A DNA stretch of 64,000 bases from Oxyruncus cristatus. Taxonomy: Eukaryota; Chordata; Aves; Passeriformes; Cotingidae. Position 1 is the first letter of the stretch, and the number at the start of each line of letters is the position of its first letter. Both the position numbers and the translations under genes were made by a program. The stretch is taken from contig VXAY01003150.1 in the NCBI GenBank assembly GCA_013399855.1, forward strand, positions 2,253,821 to 2,317,820, read 5' to 3'. Below are positions 37,330 through 51,304 of this stretch, in pieces. Under the pieces are notes generated by a model that worked only from the letters and a program-made list of their open reading frames with translations, was not told the DNA's origin and ran no database searches.

Positions 37330-37487
37330 TCAGTGCTTCAGGTGCCACTGAGCAGCACTGAACCTCTATGGACATCTGGGACAATGATTTCAGGCACATG
37401 GTGGAATTCTTGGGCCTTCCTGTGCAGGGCCAGGAGTTGGACTTCAATGATCCTTGTGGGTCCATTCCAACTCAGAATATTCTGTGT
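37330..37487 (+). mobile_element. CR1 LINE, 3' end
   Basis: The segment CCTGTGCAGGGCCAGGAGTT followed by GGACTTCAATGATCCTTGTG, GGTCCATTCCAACTCAG and AATATTCTGTG matches the 3' end of avian CR1 elements (GGAGTTGGACTCGATGATCC..TTGTGGGTCCCTTCCAACTC..ATTCTATG). The terminal ATTCTGTG is the family's 8-bp tail unit. The 5' limit is uncertain; similarity fades before about 37,400. The copy is truncated, with no reverse-transcriptase frame. Confidence 0.85.
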
Positions 37488-38196
37488 TTTAATGACAAAA
37501 ATGGAGTTGAATTCTCCTAAGGTCCAGGCCCTAATTACCAGTTCTGAGCACTGAAAACCAAGTCCCTTTAGTTCCGCTTGCTAAAGACATCCAGAGGTTT
37601 CTCCAAGGTCAAATTTCCTCCATTTTGCTGAGGATTTCCTCTGTGTTTATGCCAGAGAAATCTGTCCAGTGCATGTGCAGGTGCACAAGGGAGAGGGAGA
37701 GCAAACCAAGGCCCTGGCTCTTGCTCTCCATTAATGCTTCTGCTTCCTCAGACCTCTGAAAAGAGGAGAAAAAAATTACCTTCCATGACTATTTTTTTAA
37801 GGTAACAAATGTAAGATGATAGCTAGAGAAGTGGAGTGCGATGGTTTATGGGTGTTTTCTTTTCCCTCTACAATAAGGAATCGGTTGATCATAAATGAGA
37901 GTGTTAATTTCTATTGTTTAACACAAATCCTTCCTATTGCACCAGTTTTTTGGGTTTTCTTCTAAGGCAGCTGCAAAGCTTTTCTCACAGACAGATGTTG
38001 AGCTCAGTCCTGATGCGCAAGACACTTCAAGCCCTCTGAATTTTGCAAGTATTGTTACTGTATTCTATTTTCCCAACAAACAGACAAAAAGCAGTTTGAA
38101 AGTCTTCTAGCACTTTACATGAAGAATTTTGGCAAAAGTGGAGCATATTTCTTTGGCTCTGACAATCAGGTCGGTTTTATGCAGGCATTTAGCCTT

Positions 38197-38228
38197 TATC
38201 TTTTAATTTAATAATTATCTTTTAATTT
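38197..38228 (+). repeat. 13-bp direct repeat
   Basis: TATCTTTTAATTT occurs at 38,197-38,209 and 38,216-38,228, a small slippage-type duplication. Confidence 0.9.
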
Positions 38229-38479
38229 TGAAGCACTTTATGTTTCCATTCTGATAGTTCAAACTTAACTCTGCTGATAGGGGTTTTCTCTTAGTGCCAC
38301 CATATATTTTGTACAGTGTGCAGAAAGCCAAGTTCTTCCCTTAACACACTTGTTTGGCTTTATAATATATACTAATATTATATTATTGATGTTTGTAACA
38401 CTGGTTTTCATGTTTGGAAGCTATCACTGCATTTGATTTTAATTTTGCTCTGCTTTTTGCCCTCTACTACAGATTAATG

Positions 38480-38740
38480 CAGGGTTTAGGGGAGGCAGCA
38501 ACTACTTTAATGACACTCTTAAATCTCAGCCTCGATTAATTGTAGCATAGTAACATTTTTGCCCTAGTAACAGCTGAAGTGGGTTGTGTCAACAAGATGG
38601 AATTTGACTCATTTGTAGCACCCCTTTTTAGGGCTGCATGTAAATGATTAGGGTTACAGAGAACATGTGGACAGTGAGTGTGTATTACTGTGAACTCGGC
38701 AGTGGATGAAAAACATCTGCCTTATTAAGCATCCTTTTAG
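38480..38740. promoter_or_regulatory. Possible conserved noncoding element
   Basis: The stretch contains CTCGATTAATTGTAGC, ATGTAAATGATTAGGG and other TAAT/ATTA cores, together with TGACTCAT (AP-1-like) and two retained CpGs. It is complex, non-repetitive sequence without a protein frame. Conservation is a guess from texture only. Confidence 0.2.
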
Positions 38741-41740
38741 AGACAACCATCCAAATACGCCTTTTGAAATCAGCATCCTGGATTTTTTTTTGCAGCAGCA
38801 GCCAAGGTAAGCATAACTTTAACCTTCCCAGTAAACCATTTCTAGGTGTGATGCTGGCAGGGACTGTGAACCTTAAAGACTGGGTATTACATTATCTGTT
38901 TATAGCCCACGAATCCAGCCAGCAACCGGAATTCATGATCTACCAGGGAAACCTCTGAGTGCTCTGCACAGCCATGACTTTACAGAGCTGCTGAAAGATT
39001 GTGTTCTGGAACTAACTACACCACTCACTCTGTGTGATGGTGTGCACTGGGCAGACCATGAGTAATGTGTACAATTTGCCACCCCACATTTTTTATTTAG
39101 AACAATCACCAGCGATTAACCTTTAGCATTTATATATAAAAAGGTTTTCAGAAGTATTTGGAAGCTAATGGGAGAAACCCAAATTCTTCCAGAAAATTTC
39201 TTTGGGTGTATGTCTGTACTTAGAAACCTGAAACTTGAAAGCATCTTCAAGCATAAAGCACTTACACCTGTTATCTTAATTGACTTTCTAAATCACTCCA
39301 GAATCTGTGAACTTCAGTCACTGGTGCTCCAGCGTCAAACTAAAACACAGTCTCCCCTCGGTTCTTTGCACCAGGTTTGGCACTAATCACTTTGTAGCTC
39401 TAAAGTTAACACAGTCTGGTCAGTCCAAATGCCACCAGATCTGAGCCTTTAAACACTATTTTTTTTTAGTATTCTGTTATGGGTAAAAATAAGATTAAAT
39501 GTCAGTGGCACAGAAGTCTAATTTAAAACAACTTCTATAATCAATAATAAGTTTCACTGAAAATGGCAAAGTCTGGTGAGAAAACACTTGTGATTCACCA
39601 ACAATGTAAATCTCAGGCACCCTATCACTGTTAACAGAAGATCCTGTTCGAGGACATTGCGAAGTGATCCTGCTTGTTTACATTTCTTATTAAAAAACAA
39701 CTGATAGAACGAATCTGAAATTTATCTTGCCTGTTAAGGACAAGCCTCAACAATGTCAGCATGTTCTCACATTTAAAGTCCTGTGAAAAGAATAGATAGA
39801 AAATGAAGTTCTAACACAGACTGTATTTTACCTTGCACGTTCACATCAAATTCTCCTTGATACCAACTGCGTGACTTCGTGGCAGTTATTCAGACATGAT
39901 TTAGCTGGTGTCTGCAAGATTTGGGCACGTGGAAAAAGGCAGTAGTCCTTCAGACATGCCCTTAAGAGCAGGTTTATTTTAGCACTGAACTGCTCAATGC
40001 TAAACCCATGCTTAGATGCTCTGCTGCAGCCACGTACTGAGCAGAAACCTGCTCTGCTGTAGAAAGCAGTAAATACAGAACTCTGATGCCAGATTTTCAC
40101 TTGAAACCAAGGTCTATCCAGTGCTGGCCCAGCCTTCACCCTTTGCTTTTCAGAGAGGTGTTTTTACTGTGACATTTATGATGGCAAAGCTTAACAGTGC
40201 TGGGAACGCTAAAATGTCTGTAGCTGCTTTGAAGCAGAGATTTGTAAGATTTTAATGGTGGATATTACCAAGAAACAGAAGCTGGAAGGTTGGGGTTCAG
40301 GCTGTTCTGAGAGAATACCTGATCTTAAGAAATATTTTTGCTATCTTCCTCGTGAGAACTGCACACAGTTAAGTTTGAAGCTAAAAAGGAAGGGATTACT
40401 CTTAAGAAAGGAGTAAAATCTATTCAGGACTAGATATTTCTGGAAGCCTGAGGAGAAGCTGTGTTCCCACTGCGGGGAATGTGTCTGAGCCGGTTCTCTT
40501 TAAATCCAGGCCTTCAGTGGGAGTTAACAGTGAACAGGGGTGTCTGGATAGTGTGCCCCACATCAAAGGCCAAACCCTCTCATGGTACAAACTGGCAAAG
40601 CTGTGCTCATGTCTCTCTAATTCAAAATTTGCTTCAGCAAGTGTGTTAGAACTGGCTTTTTTTTTTTGCCAGAACAGAACCCAAGGAGAGAGCTCATCAA
40701 CCAAAGAAAACAACATTTCTGTTTAATGTCCCTGTTTCACTTAAATAGAAAAAGCCCCTTGGGGAAATACAGAAATAAAAGCAGAACAAAAGACCCTCAG
40801 GTTCAAAATCCAAAACCTTGCTCTTGATCACAGTGAAGAAAAGCTGCCCCTGTGTTCGTATTTTCTGTGTCAGTGCATGAAATGTTTCAGTGGCTATTTC
40901 AGGCAGAGCCAGTGTTAACTTTGTTGGATACCTGAGAATAAAACAGGCCGGGGTTTGCTGCAGGAGTGCTACGAGTGAGTGACAGGAACGCGTGGCTGTA
41001 ACCCTAAACAGTGTTGTGAAGGCCTTTATCCAGAAGCCAAGTTTACAGATTTTGCAAAGACGTTAAACAAACACTGTAACTTTTAACATAAACACAATTA
41101 ACTAACATAAATATTTAGGCAATTTTCTTTTCATTTCACTCAATGCATATACCGCACATGAATCAGAGTTTACCCTTAAACAGTTGACTTTAGGGTACCA
41201 TTATCGCTCTTATCAATAATTAAACCTCTCTGGAGCAAATAACTTCCTTGCTTAGCCCAAAGACATTTCTTAAACTTAGTACTTGCTCCAAAGGATTTTA
41301 GGATTCGTTCAGCTTCTGAGACTGATGAGCTGTTAGATACAGACAGTTCCTTTCAAGGGTCAGATAGACAGGGGTGGTTTTTTCTTGCCATGCTCAATCT
41401 CCAACTATTCCAACAGGACAACACAAATTTTGCAGTGTGAAAGTAGGTAAGGACTGAGTAATGGAAATAGAAATTTCTCTGTTAAACCAGCACACACCAT
41501 TACTATAGTAGCACTAATATAGCATTACTATAACCCCTACTGTGTTAGTAAGAGGTCTTGCTGTGTTTGGTGCAGTCAGGTAGAGGCCCTGTACAGATAC
41601 AGAACCCTTGGAGAATGTTCAGTAAACACCATCAGTGACCTACTGTGTCCTATTCTGACCACAAAACTACTGCTGTCCCAACAGTTTGGGTCATAGTCAG
41701 CCCCACTGAATTCATGAAGACTTTCAAGTTCCATATCCCT

Positions 41741-41805
41741 CCTACGTGTGACTTACCAAGGCTGCAGAGCTGGAACCGAACCTTGTAAAAAGCCGTGTTT
41801 TATCC
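41741..41805 (-). mobile_element. MIR-like SINE remnant, reverse orientation
   Basis: GTGTGACTTACCAAGGCTGC followed by AGAGCTGGAACCGAACCTTG resembles the reverse complement of the MIR core (AGTAACTTGCCCAAGGTCAC ... CAGAGCCGGGATTCGAACCC). The match is short and gapped. Confidence 0.4.
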
Positions 41806-42699
41806 AGCAAAGACAGACATCTCCCCCAGAAAATATTCCTTACTTGATAAACCTTTATGAATTTAATCCAACAAACCCCAAAATTTTTACAATGTAGAAA
41901 CTAAGGCACAGTCTTTATATAAGTCAATCAGTCCCATAAAAAACACCGGTTCATAACCACAGTGGCTTGTGTATACACCAGCATGATGAGGAGAAATCTA
42001 AAATTCAAGTATATCAAGAATTCCTCTCTTTATTCTACACCAGAGATGTCACTTCTTTCCTTTTCCTGTTTTCCTTACCCTGCCAGGCAAAGTGGCTGTT
42101 TCATTTAATTCTGTTTTTCAAATATTTCTCATTTTCTTCTTGCATGCTGCACGGTTATTGAGCGTCTCTGGATCCTCGGGTGTTTTGCGCTCATCAGAAA
42201 ATGCCTCACTGCCGAGGAATGACAGGGAAAGAATGGAAGTCACTTGCAAAGCATAAAAAGGCAAACAAACATCCTCCCCAATGTGCCCTTACATGGATCC
42301 AATAGCCAGTTGTCCTAGAATAGTATTATACATGATACCACTATACATGGAGAGTTTCAAATGTTTTCCAGTCAACAGCTAAGCAGCCCTGAAATGGATT
42401 CCACAGGGAATGGAGAATCTCTCCACAGCAGGTAATACAATGAGGGGTATTTCATAGGAGAGGTAAAACAGAGAATTTCAGGCTGTCTGAATTCAGATAA
42501 TTCCAGAACTGAGGGACAAAGCTGACAAGGAGCTGACATACAGCTTCTGCAGCTGTTTGCAAAGCTGTCTATCACCTGCTATCAAGGAGCTGAACATCCT
42601 TACTAAACTCAAAAGAGTGGAGTTAAAATGTTGGCCATTCCAGCATTCAAGAGTAAGGGAATGTCAGGATCAAGCTTGCCTCTATGGCTCTTGCAAAAT

Positions 42700-42840
42700 T
42701 ACAGAATAGTTGGGGTTGGAAGGGACCTCTGGAGATCATCTAGTCCAACCCCCCTGCTAAAGCAGGTTCTCCTACAACAGGTTGCACAGTAATGTGTCCA
42801 GGCAGGTTGTTAATGTCTCCAGAGGAGGAGACTATACTAT
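42700..42840 (-). mobile_element. CR1 LINE, 3' end
   Basis: From the left the sequence reads ACAGAATAGTTGGGGTTGGA, then AGGGACCTCTGGAGATCATC, TAGTCCAACCCCCCTGCTAA and AGCAGGTTCTCC, the textbook reverse complement of an avian CR1 3' end. The element is therefore on the minus strand with its 3' tail at about 42,703. Similarity continues through GTCTCCAGAGGAGGAGACT to about 42,835. It is better preserved than the other CR1 copies here, so it is probably the youngest. It is 5'-truncated, with no coding capacity. Confidence 0.95.
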
Positions 42841-43598
42841 TTTTTCCCATAGGACCCTTACATTATCCAGGAGGAAGCCTGGAACTGCCTGGGATGACAC
42901 AGGCTAATGAATCAGCACCAATATTTCCTCCAGGCTCTCTTTGTTGCATCAGCTGGAGGACATATAATGAATGATGCAGAGGTAAAAGAAATCAGATAGT
43001 AGAAAAATCCTGTACTGTTACCATGTCTCATCATATTAACACCCCCAGGGGTCATCAGCAGACTGAAAAATAAGTTCAACCAAGACAAAAATTGCTTTTA
43101 GTGGAGATCAATATTTAAAGACTAAGTTTACCCCATGTCATTTTGTGATTGCATGAGCAACAGTAAAGCTACTTTCAAACTAAACTAAAAAGTGTTCCAA
43201 GCCCTGGAAATTTAAAACTGCTTGTGTGACTCAGTCTTATTCACACATGCACACAAAAAGAGTCTTTTTGGCCCCAAATGAACCATATGTCTTTTCAGGC
43301 TGATTAGAGAATTTGGGGGTGTTTCTTGGAAGATTGTGTGTTGGATATTAATAGGTTTTGGCTAAGAAACTCTCACCTTAGTTATGTAGTGGCCTACACT
43401 GTAAAGATAACTGAGGCTTTGCTGTGCACATCCTTGCAATCCTACAAAAATCAGCATCACCCCATTGAACAAAAGCATCAAGAGTCTATATGACTCTTCC
43501 AAGTTCACCCTGGAAGTCAATGTAGGACAGGATGTGGAAGCCAATCTTCCCGTTCATTGTCTGACTCCCCAGACAAGGATGTACTCGCCTTCATTGGT

Positions 43599-43622
43599 TA
43601 ATAATGTAATTAATAATGTAAT
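43599..43622 (+). repeat. 12-bp tandem repeat x2
   Basis: TAATAATGTAAT occurs twice in tandem at 43,599-43,610 and 43,611-43,622. It is a short slippage duplication. Confidence 0.95.
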
Positions 43623-46600
43623 TCCTGAGGCATACTGTGGTCTCCTTAGATAGCTTATATCCACATGATTTAGTAATACCTGGTCCCCTATATCAGTGAT
43701 TGGTACAGAGTTATTAGAGACTCAGTAAAGGTGGCAGTGTTACCCTGTGCTGCCATGATAACATTCATACTCATATAATGAAGGTGACAGAGGTGACAAC
43801 ATTCAGACAACTTGACACATCAGGTTGCTGGAAGCGCTGGTCCTTTTAGAAAGTGTCTAGTCAGAGTAGACTCCTAAAGGAAAAAGACTTCTATGTGTGC
43901 TGCTGCAGAGGATGTGCAGAAATAAAGTTCTGCTGTTGACCAAGAGCTCAGAAAAAGCTGGAAATTGGAAACTCTTGAGCAGTGACACTGATTCTGTAAC
44001 ACCAGGTTCATGAGAACTTGCTTTGTTCAAACCACATTTTCTGTGCTGTGTCTTCTCCACTCTTCCAAGGTGGGTGACTTGTTATTAGTGTAATATAGTG
44101 AGTGGTCTCTTTTTTAACGTGCTGAAGAGAGGAAAGAGAAGATGAAGTGCTGAGAATCCACATGGGCTGTTTGCTCAGAACATCAGGGGAACCAAAGTTC
44201 ACCAAGATTTCTGCACTCATACATATCTAAACTATTGGAGGTGTAGGTAAAAAGGAGGTTTTGAATTCAAAGAAGCAGGAAAATGGCAATGCCACAGGCC
44301 CCATTTTTTGTCTGGGATTCTCATTGTAGTAAACCTGTGAAAAGTGTCCCCACTTCTTTAACTTGTGCTGACTGCTTGTGCCACCTCCCATATGAATTAT
44401 AGTATCAGCTGTGATATCAAAAGTCCAGTCGGCCCACCTCTGTCTGAAATACTACAGGTAAAAGGATGAAATCACAGCAAGTATATATTTATCTTTTGTA
44501 TCTTCTGCAAGACACTTCTTGAGCCAAAGGCATAGGATATTAAGGGGATTGCAGCTGATTCAACCTCTTCCCCTGACCCGAGCAGATTTGGATTAAGCTG
44601 GCATATACATCCCTGGTTCACTGATGGAATTAATCACTTGGGCATAAGATAGTGAGAGTTTTTATAAATAATTAAAAAGTTCAGTCTCCTTCCTAAACTT
44701 CATTCCATTGGCAATTGTACAGCATGTAAGATTTGTGTACATTATTTACACTGATAACCTCCAGGAGTTATGGTTCCATGAATCTACTCATGTGGTATCT
44801 TGTATCTTGTCAAAATTATCAAAATAAATTAAATACAGAAGCCTTATGATACACTCAAACAAAGTCCATAGTCTTATCTTGTCCCCTAGCTCTTCATACA
44901 GATGCAAGGACTGAGGAGGAAAAGGGCTATCAATGTGGAAGCTGTTTTGGAAAAAAAAAAAGGAGAAAATAAATGGAAACAACTTCTGTGGTCGAACTGA
45001 TTCTCTTGTTTTCTGAGACACTGCCAAAGCACATTTGAAGATACTCAGAGCGTTAAGACTGTCTTGGGGAGCTTGTGGAAGTCTACCAATTTTTTAGGTG
45101 ACTAAGTATGGACATGAGTTCTCAAAGAGATGATAAATATCCTCTTCAGTATGTATATCTACATATTCCTTCCAGTTAAAGTTTGGTGAAAGATAAAAAG
45201 GAAATGTGTACTTCTGTATTAATAATATTAAGCAGTGACCTCAGAAAAATCAGTGTATAAAGCCCATCTCATAGTGGATGTTTTTCTGTTGGTTTCAAAT
45301 AACACTAGCTCCGGCATATATCGGAGTAGTAAGGAACTATAATAGAAATAAATCAGAATATGTATACTCTACAAGATCTTGTTTACACTCCATAAGAGTG
45401 TTTAAAAAGAGTTCTAACATAGACACAATTAAATTATCTTTGAAATCTATTATGTTTAAACAGGTGAGTTTTGTTGCAGAAGAGTATTAGAGTCCTTTGT
45501 GCAGTGTGACTGGAAAAAAATTATTTAAGAAACGTATTTGAAATGCTGGAAACATGAAAGATCCCTTAGCTGGGGTTGGTTTTGAGTCTCTTACTAGAAC
45601 TTCCAAGATAGTCTCTGACTGGAAGCAAATCAGGAAATAAAAATTTGTGGCATCACTTTATGTTTGTGGGGCAAAACATAGACAGGAATTTGATTTACCA
45701 ATGTCACTGTAAATTGTTGTCTTCACACATCCTACAGTTTAATAATCCAAGGGTAAACCTCAGCTGGACTATTCACCTGCTGTAAGACCTGTGTTGATAG
45801 TAATAACCATTTGAACTGCCTTCAACTCCTTGAGTAAATTCCTCTGAGCCATATCAGGTTATTAAACTGATGTACCCAGTAGATACAGCCCTAAAAACCA
45901 GCTATATTTGTTTTCCAAACATCTTCAGATGTTGTGAAATACATATGTTTTAATTTACTTCTGTTGTATTTCCATGTTCTTTCCACACAGGCCAGATTCA
46001 GCATATCCTATCTGTGATGGCTCAATCTCTTATTCCTGCAGAAATATCCAAACAGCACAAGGTTTTGTAGCCACCAGGCAGCGTGTTTAGAATCAGAGGA
46101 ATAACTGGGAAACAATACAGCAGATGACGAGAAATATGAAGAATATCTATTTTTAGAAGCTAAAGTATATTTGTATTTAATTACACTGTGTTTCTATCTT
46201 GTGTAATACATATTGCCTCCAAACATGAAAAGACACAAGCTGGAGTGCATTTAAATGTGGTCATCTTGTGTGAATGTTTTAGGCAACTGAATTCTGCCAT
46301 TATGATTATTTTCCATCCTCACATGGCATCTAATACTGGAGGAAGCAAAATAGTTCTGTGTGGTTGTAGTCTATCTGATATCAGTGTGTTACTGGGAAGT
46401 TAAAATCCCGTCTAAACCAAAAATGTAAATCTGCCAGACCTCCCAAGAGTACTGAAAGCTTCTTTTTCTCTCCCCGTGATTTAAAGTGTGGAAGAGATAA
46501 CATCGCTTCTTTTGTATCTGGGAAATCATTCTTTTTGCTCATTCCTAAAAGGTTGTCCCTCTTTCAGCTTCTTCTTCAAAGGAGGATTGATCTTCTGAAC

Positions 46601-46721
46601 CCTCTTAGTTCCTTTTTCAGCTTTCCTTTCATAGCTGAATAAAAATTAAGGTGTGAAGACACAGAAATGATGTAGGATCCCGTCATTTTACCTCATAAAG
46701 TACTGTCATTTCATCATTTTT

Positions 46722-46738
46722 AAAAAAAAAAAAAAAAA
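46722..46738. repeat. Poly(A) run, 17 A
   Basis: Seventeen consecutive A. No retroposed sequence is recognised to its left. Confidence 0.95.
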
Positions 46739-49700
46739 CAAACTGTTTTCATCTAGTAATTGGTTAAATTCCATTTATGAGCGAGGAAATAAAAATGTCC
46801 ACAGGTTTGGGGCTTTACATTGTTTTAGCAAATATGATATGCATCTCACTTTACCTAGATGATGTTATCCTGTTCAGCTTTGTAGAGGTAAATTAAGAAA
46901 GGCCAGGAAAGAGAAAACAAAGCATGGCAGTGAATTGATCACATCATAAAGCACACTTAGATGCCTGGGGAACTGGGTCTAACCAGGCTAGCAAGGCTTC
47001 TGATGTTTAAACTGGAGTCTGTGAGCAGAGGAAATGCAAAAATATTAGAGATCCTGTCCCAGGCAAGAAGAGAAATAAAGAACATCTCAAAGGAGCACCA
47101 GGAGCATCTTCACAGAGGCTTTAGCACAGACACTGCATATTATCAAAGAATGCAAAGGAAGTTCTGCATGCAAACTTGTGTTGGTTTGCTCTTTTACTGC
47201 GTATCTTTGGGTCACTAAACGAGGTGAATAAATAGGGAAGAAGTTATTTCTGTCATTTCAATAGGCTTCCAGTCACAGAGTCCCTGCACAGTGTGAGGCA
47301 GGTACAGGGAGCTCCACTGCAAGATGAATGAGCCATGTGGTAAAAGCCACAGAAGCTTCCTCCTGAGGCATTCCTACAGGATGCCCTGGACAGAGACTGG
47401 AGGAGATCTCAGTCTTACATGGTGGCTGTGCTAATGTTATCCCCGTGAGAGCCACCAGGGAGGCTTTTTCCTAAGAAAAAATGAAAAAACTTCCCAGTAG
47501 TATCAATTATTTCTGTGTAATTCTTTAGAGAAAATCTAAACTCGAGTAAGGGCAGCCACAGCATTGAGGTGCCTGAGTGAATTCTGTGAAGAGAGTCTTT
47601 AAGGTGATAGAAATAAAACCACCAAGTTGCTCCCAAGAACCTGTGGTTGATTTTCTCAAGTGCACAAGGCATAAAGTGGCTCTGAGCACCCCGTGAATCA
47701 TCGCTGCTGCCATTGGGAAGGGCAGATCACTCAGCTGGGGCCTTGCCAGTGTAATTGCTGTGTTTAATGCTGTGGCTCTGTCAGCCAGTGGGGCAAATTA
47801 ATGTCTTCTGTGATAATTCCATTAAAGACTTATTATTTTGATAAATCACAGGAGGCAAAGGTCATGATCTCCTGGGAACTCTGATTTTGAGCTATTTTGC
47901 TCAGTATTTCTATCTTTAACTTTACCATTGGGTTACTACAGATATTTGTATTGCCTCTCTTTCAACTTCTGTTCTTCCCTTACCAATGATTCTTGAAAAC
48001 ATTTTGGTTACTTATTTTAAAACATTTAATCCTGATAATTATATTCTCTAATATGTTTTCACCTGATCAGTATATATTAGGGAGCAAATATGACCTGGAA
48101 CAAAAATTCTTTGAGTTCTTCAGATATGATTTACATACTAGGAATGTTTAATAGAAAGATACTACTGAGGACCCAGGGATTAGATTAGTAAATATCATTG
48201 GTGAAAACTTACAGGTCATGTCTAGTTAAATACCCTGAAAAATCTGTGATGGAGGAATATCACCTAAATATGTCATATGAGTAATTTATTCATTATGCAC
48301 AGAATATAAGCAACTAACTTTCTATTACAATGGCGATTGCTGATCTTCAGATATAAGCACTAGTTATTTTCTGAAGTTGGGGTAATTCAGAGGTAATTCT
48401 TGGAAGTTACTTCTACTTCAAGAAGTTGATCATTTCCTAGGCAGTTGTTCCATTGTGACAGCACAAAGCCTGAGTCTGGCTGGAGGGAGTGAGATTTAAG
48501 ATGACATTTCCTTATACTGTGATATATATTTGATGTTTAATCCATCAGAAGAAAACATGTTTGATGGGTGAGTGCTACAGCTATTATGGGGTGAACTGTC
48601 ATTTAAGTGCATGATCCCAGCAAAACACCCCATCACTGCTCAACACAGCAGTGCTGACAAGAAGACTAAAAGCAGTTTGTTGGTGTAGGTCATTCAATTC
48701 ACAGCACTGAAAAAGTTACGTCAGCAAAGGATTTTTATAATGGTGTGATTTGCATCTCCCTTAAGGGTGCAAATGTTCTTTGTTTTTTTGAGCTCCAGCT
48801 GTTCTGGGCAGCCCAACATCACAGGAGGCAAGGCAAGGAGCTGGCTGGACCCTCTTCTTTTCCCTCTGACCTTAAGGGCAAGGATTTGTGTGTCTAAATC
48901 AGAGGAGCGTGAGCATGACCCCCGACTGTAATGAGGCGAGGGAAGCTCAGCAGGAACACGTTTGGCAATCTGGGATCTGCTTGTAGGAACAAAATGCCAC
49001 TTCAACCATTCAAAATACAGGAGACTGCATCCAACACAACTCTGTCCCCGGGGACAGACCAGGACAGTTTTAGCCCTTGTAAGAACAAAGCAAGCAGAGG
49101 CCTTGCTGCAGGAGCTCAGTGCCCTTTCACAGAGTTCCTGACAAAGGAATGACTTTTTATTTATTTATTTTATGTCTTCAGCTAAGCTTTGATGAGAGGT
49201 TCCTCAGCTTTTCTGTAGAAGCTGTGTTTCCTGTCTGAGATAGTATTTGAGATGAAGAATGACTCCTTCTCCTGTTTCCTTTCTACAGACCAAAAGGAGA
49301 TCCCTTCAAAGAATACAGCCTTTAATCTGGAGGCAAACACATGCCCTGTTTGTAGCCCTCACCTCTTCTACAATGACTGGTGTTGCTGCTTGCAGGTAAC
49401 AGTTTTTATCTCATTTAATCCCTTATATTTCATTCCATCACTTGTATTATGCCCCAGAGGAATTAGATCCCTTTTATGCTGTGCTTCTGCCGGTGTATCA
49501 TCATGGCATTGGGGATAAGTGAACACACATTTAAGCCAATAAATCAGCATTACTTCAGCAATGCCTTGTTTTATTCAGCATGGTAATCTTACAGCACATT
49601 CAATCTTAAATGAAAGGGTGTTTCATTAGTGGTTTTTAGATATGTAAGATCAAATTTTGTGCAAATGTTCTTTTATTTGTTTGTTACTTTATTAATATAT

Positions 49701-49951
49701 TATTTCTAATACTACTAGTATTGATAATAGAAGTGGTATTATCCATTTGATGTCAATCTCAAGGTGTAAATGACTAGAGAATTTTTCCACTAAGAAGCCA
49801 ATTTGATGATTATTGCAAATAGTGGGAAAAAATACTTGAAACTCCAGAGGATGCTGGGATAAGCCTTTTTTAGTCATGCTTGTATTGACCAGCTGTGAAA
49901 TAAGACACATTCTCTAGCAGCATGATACCCCTGTGAGAGGCTTTATAGTCT

Positions 49952-49970
49952 GATGATAATCATTATCATC
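49952..49970. repeat. Near-perfect palindrome, 9-bp arms
   Basis: GATGATAATCATTATCATC has two perfectly complementary 9-base arms around a single central base. It contains GATAA/TTATC GATA-type cores in opposite orientation. Confidence 0.9.
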
Positions 49971-51270
49971 CTGTTTATTGGCCAAGTGTTATGCTGATAG
50001 CCTCTAGTTAAGTAAGGACAGAGAAAAAACCCCACTAATTTAATGTAGGTGGATGTCCTTTCCCCTCCTGCATGCTGACTAACATGATGTTCATTTGGCC
50101 ATCAATTAGAAGACACTTTTGTCCCTCATGGGCTCATAATGTTTCTTTTCTAGTGATTTTTTTTTCTTTGTCTTAAAGTTGTGAAAGCTGGAAATTTGTT
50201 TGTACCAGTTAGTATAATGTGAATTATACATGTCACATTATAGCTTTGAAGTTACTTGGTATATTATTTATATTTATAAAAATATATGTTCCTTCACCTG
50301 TATTCTTAGCAAAATTCACAGTTGTTTTGGGTAAGTGTATTTTACTGTCTCTTCTACCCTCATATGGAACTGCTGATACACATTAAAAACTTAACCCAAC
50401 TCCATTCAGCGGTACTTTTGCCACTGATTCAGCAGTAGTTGGATCAGGGTCTTCATTTGGAGGCAACGGGTGACAAATGCCTTAGAAAGAGATGTTCTGA
50501 ACAGGTGAATCATGTGGGAAAGGTGAGTAGAAGGAGTGGCCAGTTATTCTGAACACCTCAGTAAGAACAACTGGCAGAACTTACACGTGCATCGTGGCAG
50601 GTGTATGCATTGGACACCCCCAGGGCTGCCATTACTTCTGCATGTTCCTAAACTTATTTTTTTTGGTGAGTCACTGTTACTCTGACTGTCTTCATCTATG
50701 GAAACAGAGGTTTCTTTGTGTCCCTGTTTATGAGAGGCTGGTCATGGAGTTCAGGTCCGTGCCAGTAAGTGCTAAAAGCAGTAGTATTGTTCTGTTTTGC
50801 TGTTGCTCTGTGGAAAACTCCTCCCTTCGTCCTCTGTCCCAATTTACAGAGTGCAAACCCAGCGAGTGTGTTGTCACTTGAGCAGCTGCTTCTGTTCAGG
50901 TTCACCTGCTGGTGAGGAGATGAAATTCCAAAGATTCTGTTCCTTTCTAATAACACACAGATTCCTGATGCTCATGCTCTCTTCTATGTTTTTCAGTTGC
51001 CTTCTTCCCAGCTATTTTATTCTACATTCTGGAGCTCACCTGTGGCAAATCTGGGGGAGGGAAGGCTTTAGTCAGGCAGGACAAAATGACCTGAGAAACT
51101 CCAGTGGAAAAATAATACAGTATAACTATGAAGCAATATTATTCATGGGGAGTTGGTGGAAAGTACTTCTTGGCATTCATACTTCTTCATGAATCACACT
51201 TACATAAAAATTATTTTTGTGAAATACGTATTTTGCAACTAAATCTTTATTTCAAATGTCACTTTTTTGT

Positions 51271-51304
51271 TTGGTTGGTTTGGGTTTGGTTGGTTGGTTG
51301 GTTT
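51271..51304. repeat. GGTT-type simple repeat
   Basis: About 34 bp of (GGTT/TTGG)n with one GGGTTT interruption, flanked by T-rich sequence. Confidence 0.9.

Larger units (their letters stand above)
37488..42699. other. Noncoding stretch
   Basis: No gene was found. It includes a 13-bp direct repeat at 38,197, a possible conserved element at 38,480-38,740 and a MIR-like remnant at 41,741. Open frames (for example 39,846-40,139 and 40,420-40,716, minus) show no recognisable domain. Confidence 0.6.

Noticed and set aside
46961..47218. 85-codon plus-strand frame with a charged, helix-like segment
   Set aside because: Purine-rich DNA gives such peptides by chance; no clear splice borders or recognised family.
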